Of a stretch of 22,296 bases of DNA, positions 1 through 9,545 are shown piece by piece; positions within the stretch are counted from its first letter, which is position 1, and every line of letters starts with the position of its first letter. The notes beneath the pieces are model-generated. The model was not told where the DNA came from, did not search any database, and was given only the letters and a program-made list of their open reading frames with translations. A program made the position numbers and the translations under genes. The stretch is from Lenisia limosa. Lineage: Eukaryota; Breviatea. The stretch covers positions 1-22,296 of the forward strand of contig LPNZ01011570.1 of NCBI GenBank assembly GCA_001655205.1. The letters run 5' to 3'.

Positions 1-109
1 CTCTCAGCTTATAGATGTAAATATGGTGAAATTTTACCCATTTTACACTAACCTAATAAGGAAGATGTATCTGGTGATATTTTACCCAATTTGCTGCTAA
101 TCTCCCTAG

Positions 110-245
110 GTATGAGTTCAAGGACGCTCTGAAGCTTTCCGACTACAAATTCACGACCGTCACCGTACAAAATGAACGCTGCCTTTGTTTGGAACATACG
201 GGAGGCTTTGGGCCTATCTTGTGGGGAGGGGAGATGTGTCTTTAG
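110..245 (+). CDS. Exon-like stretch, strand uncertain
   Basis: On the plus strand a good acceptor (TCTCCCTAG, with CTAAT just upstream) leads into YEFKDALKLSDYKFTTVTVQ and on to GGFGPILWGGEMCL before TAG at 243-245, so it could be the last exon of a gene entering from the left. The minus strand is also open across the same bases (FQTKAAFILYGDGREFVVGK then LQSVLELIPR) with a GTAAAA donor near 85. Both readings have codon use like real exons here. I prefer plus slightly because of the acceptor. No family was recognised. Confidence 0.35.
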
Positions 246-1437
246 GTTGAGTTTCGAATTATCCAACTATACCGAAGGGAAATTATTAAGTATTGAGAGG
301 TGGTTTTGGGGTTTTTCTTTTTTTGCCTTAGAGGGGGGGGGGGGANNNNNNNNNNNNNNNNNNNNNNNNNNNNNNNNNNNNNNNNNNNNNNNNNNNNNNN
401 NNNNNNNNNNNNNNNNNNNNNNNNNNNNNNNNNNNNNNNNNNATTTTCCTTGGGAAATCATATAGAAAGTCGGTTAAGCTAGGGCTTCACTTAGAAAACT
501 ATCGATATTTTACCAGTTTTTCGAACTGAAGTAAGCCCTGGACTCAAGACTTATCTCGGTCACTTATGTCCGTCTAGTTTTTCATACCTACATAGTCACC
601 CTTGTCATAGTACTATTTTCCTCATCATATGCAGTCACTATTTGCTACCGGAAGGCCCTGTTGGTCAGAGATGGATCACATCGTTTGAAAGTTCCAAGGT
701 TATCCGAGATTAAGAACGGGGCAATCCAAAATGCCCAGTGTTGGGTGTGTGCTTCTAGGATTCTATTGCGTTTTAGTTTGTATCATTTGAGGGGAGGGCT
801 ATGTAGTCTTCACTTTTTGTTATACGAAGAGTTACACCACGCCGCATCGACTTGAGATTCCCTTGTATTATCATGGGAATCACATCAATTTCTTCAAATT
901 ACCATAAATTTTATTAGTTGATATTCGAATGATGGGGGTGTGAAAAGGGTTCAAAATTTAACTCCCGAGTAATATCAGAGGGACATTATTGTTTAGTACC
1001 ACAGAAAACGGATGTATCCGCAAGTTGATGCCCTGTTTTTTTTTTTTTTGTAGAGAGTTGAGAAGCAGTCGTGTTTGAGTTCAACTCTGAAAATTATATA
1101 CTATAGCAACACTATTTCTATATACACAATCAACCACATTAGTCATTAGAGTGTTTCATTTCTTCATTTTAAAACTCCATCCACACGGCTTGTGAAGAAT
1201 TGAGATGATAATACTAACTCACTCAACCATTTACCTAGCCTTGTGTACAGCTTTCTTCTTGCTTCCACAGCACTTGAAAAACGATATTGATAGATATTTA
1301 TCACGATAATAAAACCAACCTAAGTAGTCATATGGGGATACGGGGATGTGAGTGTATCAATGGACTTTCCAAATTGGACATTTGTCCCCATTTGTCTGTA
1401 GTAGCCCCTAAAAGCGGTTATCAAGGCTTACCAACGA
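246..1437. other. No supported gene
   Basis: AT-rich sequence with a 97-N gap (346-442) preceded by a G-run, and one palindromic element at 481-539. 661-770 is open in both directions (plus: KVPRLSEIKNGAIQNAQCWV) but has no convincing splice sites. Nothing else is recognised. Confidence 0.5.
481..539 (-). mobile_element. Palindromic element copy, shortened
   Basis: AGGGCTTCACTT at the left faces GAACTGAAGTAAGCCCT at the right, with the ATCGATATTTTACC box between. The left inner half is deleted, leaving 59 bp. It is the one copy in sequence with no assigned gene around it. Confidence 0.75.
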
Positions 1438-3022
1438 TCACAATGGATATGTCTTGATTAATGTCGAAATATTATCGGTCGGACCGTGGATGCCTTTACT
1501 CTAACACCCGCGCATTGACTTGGTAATTTGGGATTTAAATATTGGTATGTGAATCCTTTTTAATTCTGGAAATCTGATAAAGCTTACAAGTGCATAAGTT
1601 TGCCCGAAGGGGTCCTGTTCGTGAGAATGCCCATGGTGACGCCTTTCCTAATATGGTAAGTCGATTGTTCATATTATGGTAATTCGATGTTTCCTATTAC
1701 ACTGTTGAAAACAAGCCTTTATAACTCCGTCGGATAAACTATGTAGAGTATAATGACAACTTTCACTTGTTTCATTCGAATAACAAACATTTCATACCAA
1801 AAGTGACAAGCCATCACAGAAAATGCGCTGTCTCTTTTGTAAATCGTGATATCATTTCAAAGTATGAAGATTGATTCTAAGCCCCCATCGTCTTGAATTT
1901 ATAAAAATCATAAACATTATATAATAAGCTCAATGTCTTTTACCAACACACCCCACCACCCAACTCTTTGACGCATTCGTTGCAAGCCATGGACAACATG
2001 ACCCTAAACAATTAAAAATAAAGACCAATTGTTTGAGACTCATTATCTTGATATAATACTATCTATCTGTGCTCTTGCCACTATTTACGGTGTCGTATTT
2101 CTTTGTTATTTGATTGGGAAATAAAACATGAAAATGATACGCGAGTTAGGGCTTCCATGTGGTCCTGCGAAAGACTGGTTTTACGACAAATTTGTTAAAC
2201 ATCTATATTTCAATAGTCATTTTTAGTTCGTTGAGAAGACCCAGTTAATATCATATATGCAACAACTGATGATTTGGGGGTCACCTCATTTGGACAAGTG
2301 GGGTTGAATTGGCTCTATAATCAATTAACCTATGGCGAAGCTAAGCGTCAAATACGATCAGACTCATCCCTCACACCGGTCAGTTGCGAGTTCGAAAAGA
2401 AGCGAAGGGTACTCCTGGGGAGTTTTTTTAAAAAGACATAGGTTGGTGTTTAAAACCGCGAACATGATTAAAACCGCGAACATGATTAAAACTGCGAACA
2501 AAAAAGGAGGCTTTTCTTTCATTTTTCGACCCAATACGCTCCTTATTTACCCCTCTTTCGCTTTGTTTGAAAATTATCGCCCGAAACACCATTTTATACA
2601 GGGTTTTATTCAAAAGCATAGAAGGGGTACCAATATACATGCAAGATACCATCGTCATGACACACTTCAATATTGTATGCAAAATACATCAAAAACATGG
2701 ATTATGGGCCTAAAATCGTCCNNNNNNNNNNTCAAAAACATGGATCATGGGCCTAAAATCGTCCCTGTGATAAAGCAAAGACGTTCTTGCATCAACACTT
2801 TTGACTTTCACCACTCTCGAGCAACCTAGTAGCAGATAAGAAGAGAAAACGAGACAAATTGGGCAAAAATGAGCGTAAAGTTAACAAAAAATAGGCGAAA
2901 ATATGATAGAAGATGTTAATAAAACAAGCTAATTTGACTCTCACCTTCTGTGCCGTTCCAGGATATACTTTCATCAGGAGTTTATTTCGTCCATTGACTC
3001 CATTATATAGGTTGAACAAGGA
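1438..3022 (-). CDS. Likely C-terminal exons (part 2) to a stop at 1438
   Basis: Minus-strand stretches, high to low: 3022-2945 (LFNLYNGVNGRNKLLMKVYP, entering from the gap at 3023); 2825-2732 (CSRVVKVKSVDARTSLLYHR then DDFRPMIHVF); 2414-2377 (EYPSLLFELATD); 2003-1960 (VMLSMACNECVKEL, a C-x2-C pair); 1647-1588 (KASPWAFSRTGPLRANLCT); 1493-1438 (IHGPTDNISTLIKTYPL then TGA). From 2414 to the stop every junction is in phase (2, 1, 1, 1). The step 2945/2825 needs a weak GTTTTA donor, and two gaps interrupt the region. The fold is not recognised. Together with the exons at 3569-4881 this may be the C-terminal half of the ankyrin protein. Confidence 0.35.
2451..2500 (+). repeat. 18-bp tandem repeat, left member of an inverted pair
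   Basis: TAAAACCGCGAACATGAT occurs twice in tandem (2451-2468, 2469-2486), followed by a partial third unit with one change (to 2500). The same motif is present in reverse complement at 3312-3348, about 850 bp away. Confidence 0.85.
2689..2764. repeat. 33-bp duplication flanking a gap
   Basis: 2689-2721 and 2732-2764 are the same 33 bases with one T/C difference, separated only by ten Ns. Contig ends that overlap but were not merged would look like this, so the duplication is probably an assembly artefact inside a minus-strand exon. Confidence 0.7.
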
Positions 3023-3042
3023 NNNNNNNNNNNNNNNNNNNN

Positions 3043-3231
3043 CGATTTTTTTATCTTCTCTTTTTCTTCTTCTTTTTGGTCAAAATTGCTTTGTTTTGAT
3101 GNNNNNNNNNNTTTGGCGTAAAGGAAACTGGGTCACCCCGGCCGGGTTCGATTCTGATCAAAAGATCATTTTTTTCGATTTTTTTATCTTCTCTTTTTCT
3201 TCTTTTTGGTCAAAATTGCTTTGTTTTGATG
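3043..3231. repeat. Direct repeat of about 57 bp around a gap
   Basis: 3043-3101 and 3176-3231 are the same pyrimidine-rich sequence, starting CGATTTTTTTATC and ending TTGTTTTGATG. They differ by one TTC unit, and a ten-N gap separates them. The difference suggests two alleles or a true tandem copy. No exon is recognised here. Confidence 0.7.
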
Positions 3232-3311
3232 TTATTGAGAGTCTAGTGCTCAAAACTGCCGAATTTCACACTAAAAAGGGTGTTATTGAAGCGATTTATG
3301 TCGATTTTTGG

Positions 3312-3348
3312 CTTGTTCGCGGTTTTAATCATGTTCGCGGTTTTGACC
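3312..3348 (-). repeat. Right member of the inverted pair
   Basis: CTTGTTCGCGGTTTTAATC followed by ATGTTCGCGGTTTTGACC is the reverse complement of the array at 2451-2500, giving two units on the opposite strand. Confidence 0.85.
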
Positions 3349-3568
3349 ATATATATTTGTTTTTGACGCCTTTTAATAAGTCAAAAAGTATAATGATGAG
3401 ATCAAAGGCACCAATGTTTCATATGATTCAAAATATGTGATAATATCTACTTCTCTTTCACACAGAATCTATTATCAAACATAAGGAATGGTTTTATTAT
3501 ACAGTACATTAATTTCAACTAATACTACTAAAAGAATAGTTACAGAGTAAAACCACATCCATACATAC

Positions 3569-4881
3569 CTGGACAAACTGCGCTTTGGAGCACGATTGGC
3601 ACCACCAACCAGGGTTAAGGGAACCGGATTTCAGCTTGGCACTCGCTAGAGTAGTGAGAGCAAGACTCATAAAGATTATTGGGATAAAATGTAGCTATGG
3701 GGACATGTTTGCAGATTGGAGCAGATGTTATTTACTAGCTGATATTTCTATTGGTTTTTAAGACGGGGAGAAAATACAATTGACTTCCAAATTACACGTT
3801 AATGACAGCTAAATACAACAAGAATTTACTGGTCTAATGAATAATTAAGGCTTTACTTCAGTTCGAAACAGACCGGTAAAATATAGATAATTTTCGAAGA
3901 TTTATCGAAAAATTCAGTCTGTTTCGAACAGAAGTGAAGGACTATGTATAATGTGTATCACCTTCAGGGTTACTTTGCTCCATTTGAACACACAAAACTT
4001 CTCTTGGGCAAGTCTACAATTCCGTCAAACAAATAACAAAAATTGATTCCTCATATTTTAGGTTTTGAAGTCACCATAATATCTTAATAATATTGAGTAG
4101 CAAATATCTATATATGTGTGTATACTTAGGGCTCCGAATTGGACAAAATTAGAAATTAAAGTGCCTGGAATGGGATTCTTGTTACAGTATATCCCACCTC
4201 AAATTTTGATAATAATTTCCATTTATTTGCAGGGTCACTGTATACATACACTATATAGTGATAGTCCTTGTATACATAAGTCGATATATGATATATTTTA
4301 TGTTATCTGTCAATATTGCATCACAAGATTAGTCACATCTATATCATGATGAAGGTATCAAATAAGTCAATTGATATCATAATGTAAATAATTAAACTTA
4401 TCATCCCCCCATAAATCAATATGCCTCACATATTAGGAACAAATACACCACTATTACCAATTCATATCCCCAGGCGCGAAAATTACCCAATGTAAATTCG
4501 ACAGGAGTATCAAAAATTATGAATAGTCGTCCTCTGTATCCTAACTATTTGAAATCTCCACCCACTGACCACTTACCAAAGGACCCCACGCTCACCAATA
4601 CCAATCAATACCACCCCCACTTGTAAATAATATAAATCCCAGCCTACATGTCCAGGAGTAACCTGTAAACGCCCAATACTGGAAGACAGAATCATGCATG
4701 ACGGAGAGGTCTAAATTAATAAACTACATATATATTAAAAATATAAATCATATAGCATGAGATTGAACCAAATAGTACAAGTTTCAGCAAAACCCACCAA
4801 GGAACTGCAGTGATAGTGTAAATGTGTGGCTTGGGCGGCAAGTTGGAGGAGGGATGGGGCAGTTTTGCGGGTAACAGGTCC
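3569..4881 (-). CDS. Likely C-terminal exons with Cys pairs (part 1)
   Basis: Exon 4881-4798 reads TCYPQNCPIPPPTCRPSHTF, rich in Cys and Pro, and ends in phase 1. Exon 3645-3569 takes that phase and reads SAKLKSGSLNPGWWCQSC then SKAQFVQ before a GTATGT donor. W-x-C-x2-C suggests half of a zinc site. The upstream link is a GTTTGC donor inside the last ankyrin exon (ACT C at about 5136), which would replace the TAA at 5112. Open frames, splice sites and phase support these exons; family membership is not recognised. They could instead be a separate small minus-strand gene. Confidence 0.4.
3646..4797. other. Long intron, no exon seen
   Basis: Lies between two minus-strand exons and holds one palindromic element (3848-3943) and AT-rich sequence rich in TATA and ATAT words. 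The open plus-strand frame at 4116-4349 is hydrophobic AT-rich noise with no splice logic. Confidence 0.5.
3848..3943 (+). mobile_element. Palindromic element copy in intron
   Basis: Near-full copy: AAGGCTTTACTTCAGTTCGAA at the left and TTCGAACAGAAGTGAAGG at the right, with the GGTAAAATATAGATA box in the left half and TTTATCGAAAAATTCAGTC in the right half. It lies in the intron between minus-strand exons 4798-4881 and 3569-3645. Confidence 0.85.
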
Positions 4882-5111
4882 CTGTTGGTTTCAGTAATGC
4901 TTGTGCCGTACTACATATATTCCCAAACTAAATGAACTTCTCGATAAATCATCGATAACTATATATATGCTGATGGTATATTTAGGACGATAAGAAGCAA
5001 TACAACAAACATCGTAATAGAAATCATTACCAAAAATTAGAAAATCCAACTGTTTTCAAATGCATCCCAAAAGTGTAGTTCTCTCGTGAGCAATTTAATT
5101 GAACAGTTCTT

Positions 5112-8100
5112 TTATGAGGGTAAAGTGGTAAGTAGAATTAGCAAACGAGTTCTGCCTACAGAAAACATGTTTTTATGTCCCATGTAAACGAGGTCCTCAA
5201 CATGCAGGTTGTTTGGTAGGGATTCCATGGACGTCAAAGCCGCTCTTCTTGCAAGGGACTATGACGTCAATATTCATATTTTATTGATTAGTTTAATCAA
5301 TCAAGCACAAAACAAATTTGGAATCATTTAGGCTTCTCTCAAGTCGACATTACGTAATAACTAAGAGCGATATTGTTCCTAGATTTTCCACTAAAACAAG
5401 AGAAGACAAATTACCACCTTGAGAATTGAAAAGTCACCTTTAATGGCAGTATAATTGTTCTTTGATAGAGCACGTTCCCCCACTTACCAGTTCATTTGGA
5501 AGAACAGGGACTTCAACACGACATAACAGAAAAACAGCAAGTAAATCAAAAGCACCGGAGTTGGCTGCTAGATTTGCGGGAGTATTGCCCTGGAAAAACC
5601 ATGCAAATTAACTTCAAAACAAATTCGATTAGTACAGTCACAGATTATTCTCTCACAACAATTGACACACATATTCTTAAATCTAAGTGATATGGCATTA
5701 ATATATTGTTAAATATAAGTGACATGATGTCCCATATATGTACGTAGGTATCTCAATAGTGATACAACATTATTATTTGAAATAGTATTACCATATCGAT
5801 ATACTGGTTCCACATACAAAGTTATCTAGAGCATCAGGCACAGCTCCATGACGAATAAACGACAAACCAGCGAGAGTGAGGCCTAAATGACCACAATAGT
5901 GCAGAAGGGTTTGGCCAGTCTGTGTGGAGATTCAACTTTAGCGAAGGCTTCCAATATGTCCAAAAAAGTAGTAATTTATTGAAAAACCCTAGACATTTTA
6001 CCATTGTGTTTCAGTGTAATACCTATATATCAATGTTTGCAAAACTACGGCACTTTGACTTCTTATTACAATTTGAAAACCCCAATATTTACAATACTTT
6101 TCAATATGACTTTTTGGAAATCTAAGTTATTTATAAGAACCCAAATACTACATTCGACACCTAAGTAATTACGGCTTTATGACCAATTTCGGTCACTTGG
6201 AGTTCTATTAAAATACTATTAATATTGATCGATATTCGTCTAGTATACCTTGGGGTGTCTCCAAAACACGAGCTCTGGAATAGTTTTACAAGCTGTTTCG
6301 ATCACGTCTGGAGTCCATCGTCTCAACTCCTCGGATACTACCACTCCAATCTGGTGCATTAATGGAAAATGAATATCAGCAAGATATCATTTTGGTAGTA
6401 TTTCAATGATATATCGGGTAATTCAAACATTGGAGGGATGGTGTGAAATTATAGATGTAATCTAATCTCACATCTAAACTCAGGCGATGACAAAGATGAA
6501 ACGCGTTGGTAAGACATTTGGTGTTCTGGGCGACAGTAGAGTGGATAATCACCGAGTTCATCTAAAATTATTTTATAAACAAGATGGAAAATTTCATAAT
6601 AAACAAGATGGCAATTTTCATCATTTCATAACATCAACCCTCTCCCACAGTAGGAATGTCGATTCCGTTATTGGCAACAAAGTAGTCAATGGTACTCTGA
6701 CACCCTTCGCCAAGGGCAAGGTAAACGATTTGAGGGTTCTAACAATGTCAACATTGAATTTAATATGGGTGGAAATACGGCTTCATTTTGGTTCGAAAAA
6801 AACACTGAATTTCGAAGAAAACACTAATAAATCCTCGAAAACTATAAATATTTAACCTGGCTTTTTCGAACCGAAGTGAAGCTCTAGATTAAAAATTCAC
6901 ATGGTGGTATCCGACCCATCACATTTATCATACAGTTCCCAAATATATTTAAATAAACTGTTTGACAGTTTATGAGAAATTGTGTATGCTCTTAGATTAT
7001 TTGCGATTATTCAAGCTTACGTGGAATATCATGAGACCCTTTTCCTCCAAAATGGCAAGGGTTGCAGGACTAAGATAGCAGTAGGAAGCAAGAATGTCAG
7101 GCTATATAGTTAGAAAAACATATTATTATTTGAGACTGGGTGATGGCACCATTATTCAATACCAAATACTATAAGTACCAAAACCACGAATCAATTACTA
7201 TGAATGTCCCCCACTCTGTTTATTTCGTTCAAGGGGTCACATCCCTTGTCAATCAACAGCTCCACTGTGCTGTACATACGTCGTTGGGCTAGAAACAGGA
7301 GAGGTCCGCTAACGGGACGGTGCAGGGAATTCGCGTTCTGTTATATTAAAGGACAAGTAACAGGGAATTTGTTGTGGTGTAAAAGGAATTGTTTATGCTG
7401 TTAAAAACGGAATTATGAATATGTTATGCTAGAAAAGGAATTGATAAATTGCACTAAGGAAAAATGCAAAATGGTTACTGTACAATAATAAATATATGAT
7501 ATAGCTATATATATTTATCATATGTAAGATAATATTTGAGACAAGAAACAATTAAAAAAAATAAGAATTTGTGAAATTGTGTTAGACAAGGGCGCATACC
7601 ATTGTATAGAGGTTATTGAGACGATAAACTTCTGCACCCCTATCAATTAATATCCTAAATAGTCACAAAAGAGAAAACAGATTCATTTCAAGTTCATATT
7701 GATCAATAAAATCTTGAAAATGCAGAAATCTCTGAATAAGGTCCGATAAAGACTGGAAAGCTTGAAAATTTTCCAGAGTAGGGGACCTTTTTTACTCAAA
7801 TTGTTAGTAGTCGCAGGATATTATTTGAATAAAGGACAACTATGTGCACGGGATAGGGTGACGTAATAATATGATGATACTGTCATGACCTANNNNNNNN
7901 NNNNNNNNNNNNNNNNNTACTGTATATAGTATTAAGAGAGTGGGACAAACCTGATCACATCTTCTCTTTGGGCGATAATGGCTTCATAAAGCGCAGAAAT
8001 CTGATATATAACATCAATGGTTCAGTATTTGAAATATGTTTCAGAATAAAGCAAGTAAAATATTTCAATTTTTCAACTCCTATACTGTTATTGTTTTGCA

Positions 8101-9077
8101 GTTCGATCAGATATAAGTAGAGAGGTTATCTCATTAATTAGGGCTTCACTTTGGTTCCAAACAAAACCGGCAACATATCGATAGTTTTAGAGGATTTATC
8201 GAAAGATTCAGTCTTTTTTCGAACCGAAAGTGAAACCCTATTATAAATATGATAAAAGTAATACTATCAATTTACAATGATCATGCTAAGACTCGATTTG
8301 TAGTTAGAATAGTACCAAAGAGTATTTTCCAAACCTTTATTTTAACCAATTTTCCTGCAACTTTCTTGTGGTAGTTCCATATCTAAGTGAAGTAAAAAGT
8401 TAGAAACAACTTTTATTGAGCCAAATATGGCCAAGTGCTAATATCGTAATCCTCAAAATAAATGTCTAAGGAAACCGAAAATACCACATTGTTAGATTGT
8501 AATCTTACTTTGTTTGGGTCTGCGCCCTTAGCAAGAAACTTCACCAGGGTTTTGGTTTTCTTTTTTGCAACACCGGTTGTAAGCTGTGAGAGTGTTAGTT
8601 ATAAGAGGTTATACTACATGGAATGAATCATATCATTTATTAGATATAATGGGGGAAAGAGTCAATCTTATGTGTTACTATAGCATCGCTTCGGTTCGAA
8701 AATTATCGAGAAATTTTTGAATCGAAGTGAAACCCGATGTATTAATATAGTTTACTGCTCTTGATCTTACCGATGTAAAGCCTACTATTGTTGACTTGAT
8801 AAATGGAAATAATCAAATGTCTCAGAAGAAGTTAAATTTTGTGATCAATTACTTCATATATTAAAAACGACCTTCACTTTCGGTTCCAAAAGACTTATAA
8901 AATATCGATATTTATCAAGAATTTTCTTACGAGAATTCAAACTTTCTTGGAACAAAAGTGAAGCTCTATTTAATCGAGGGATTCGGTTGTTGGAAAATAC
9001 ACTCCCATGTAATTACTGGCCATATAATACAAACCTTATGTGACAGTTTGAGGATTCGCTTTTCTTCTTTAGTTAGC
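5112..9077 (-). CDS. Ankyrin-repeat protein, core exons
   Basis: Minus-strand exons, high to low: 9077-9035, 8583-8509, 8000-7951, 7654-7600, 7337-7215, 7069-7021, 6738-6649, 6525-6472, 6350-6249, 5919-5818, 5589-5488, 5258-5112. Phases agree throughout except 7215/7069. Ankyrin units are readable: TLVKFLAKGADPNK; ALYEAIIAQREDVIRILIDR then GAEVY; PLLFLAQRRMYSTVELLIDK then GCDPLN; PATLAILEEKGL; YLALGEGCQSTIDYFVANNG; TGQTLLHYCGHLGLTLAGLS then FIRHGAVPDA; NTPANLAANSGAFDLLAVFL. The helix-turn-helix core is clear, though several repeats lack the strict T-P-L-H tetrapeptide. Such repeats are protein-binding scaffolds. The last exon can end at TAA 5112-5114 or splice on leftwards by a donor inside it. 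The protein is probably cytosolic, since no signal peptide was seen. Confidence 0.72.
6577..6620 (+). repeat. Short direct repeat
   Basis: AAACAAGATGG followed by AATTTTCAT or a close variant occurs twice, about 23 bp apart, in an ankyrin-gene intron. Confidence 0.55.
6778..6886 (-). mobile_element. Palindromic element copy in intron
   Basis: Arms CGGCTTCATTTTGGTTCGAA and TTCGAACCGAAGTGAAGCTC, with inner boxes in the reverse order compared with the copy at 3848. It lies in the ankyrin-gene intron 6739-7020, only about 40 nt from exon 6649-6738. Confidence 0.85.
8139..8240 (+). mobile_element. Palindromic element copy in intron
   Basis: TAGGGCTTCACTTTGGTTCC at the left and GAACCGAAAGTGAAACCCTA at the right, with an intact TATCGATAG box. 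TA is present at both ends, as expected of a TA target duplication. It lies in the ankyrin-gene intron 8001-8508. Confidence 0.88.
8686..8737. mobile_element. Palindromic element, internal deletion
   Basis: GCTTCGGTTCGAAAATTATC runs into TTTTTGAATCGAAGTGAAACCC. Both arms remain but the centre is gone, leaving a short hairpin of about 52 bp in the ankyrin-gene intron 8584-9034. Confidence 0.65.
8869..8968 (+). mobile_element. Palindromic element copy in intron
   Basis: CCTTCACTTTCGGTTCC at the left and GGAACAAAAGTGAAGCTCTA at the right, with the AAAATATCGATATTTATC box. Second copy in the intron 8584-9034; the left tip has diverged. Confidence 0.82.
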
Positions 9078-9206
9078 CTTGAGTGTTAAAGTGCTCATTG
9101 GGTATAATTAATTGACTCATTGTTGGCCCATTATAATACACAATGGAGATATATTAAAATTATGACTGTTCATTGCATGGGGGTAGTATCAGAAAATTTA
9201 CAACAT

Positions 9207-9335
9207 TTATATCGAATTATCATAATCCATCATACTATCAATATTCTCAAAAATCTCTTTTAAACAGCCCTCCCGACTTGGTACTGGAATACGTTGTTGG
9301 ATTTCTCCTTCCACTCCCACAACTGAAATGCATCC
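9207..9335 (-). CDS. Candidate 5' exon upstream of the ankyrin core
   Basis: On the minus strand, after a CTGCAG acceptor, the frame reads GCISVVGVEGEIQQRIPVPS and then REGCLKEIFENID. It either splices at a GTATGA donor (exon 9335-9236) or runs to TAA at 9207. It is coding-like (acidic helix, few rare codons) and lies just upstream of exon 9077-9035 (LTKEEKRILKLSHK), but the phase does not match (phase 1 against phase 2 required). In-frame Met codons lie further upstream, for example the first at 9419. It may hold the true start, or belong to an exon chain I could not complete. Confidence 0.35.
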   Translation of the reverse strand, partial: GCISVVGVEGEIQQRIPVPSREGCLKEIFENIDSMMDYDNSI

Positions 9336-9545
9336 CTGCAGACGTTTAATAAGCCAAAATATCATGTTTTCAGTCCTAAAATCAAGTAGTATATAATATG
9401 CATAAATATCACATATCATTCAAAACAAGAGGAATGTCTACTTCTAAACGATATTCAAATGTAATCATTCAAAATCGGAACAACAAGTTCGTTGTTTCGA
9501 TGATGAATGACAAATTATTCTTGGTACCTTGATTTAAGAGACTAT

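Noticed and set aside
2332-2829. Longest plus-strand open frame (165 codons)
   Set aside because: It crosses the 18-bp tandem repeat, a gap and an artefactual duplication. The minus strand holds better exon candidates with splice sites and matching phases in the same place.
3139-3165. GGTTCGATTC resembling a tRNA T-arm
   Set aside because: The flanking bases do not form a 5-bp T-stem, and no acceptor stem or anticodon arm is present.
2913-3440. Plus-strand open frame of 175 codons
   Set aside because: It includes 28 unknown residues from two gaps and the pyrimidine-rich repeat, giving low-complexity Phe/Leu sequence. No splice logic or family signal.
5262-5269. TGACGTCA, a CREB-type palindrome
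   Set aside because: It lies beside an ankyrin exon acceptor and away from any likely promoter; one 8-mer is expected by chance and has no support here.
6487-6855. Plus-strand open frame of 122 codons
   Set aside because: It overlaps two phase-consistent minus-strand ankyrin exons (6472-6525, 6649-6738) and ends inside a palindromic element.
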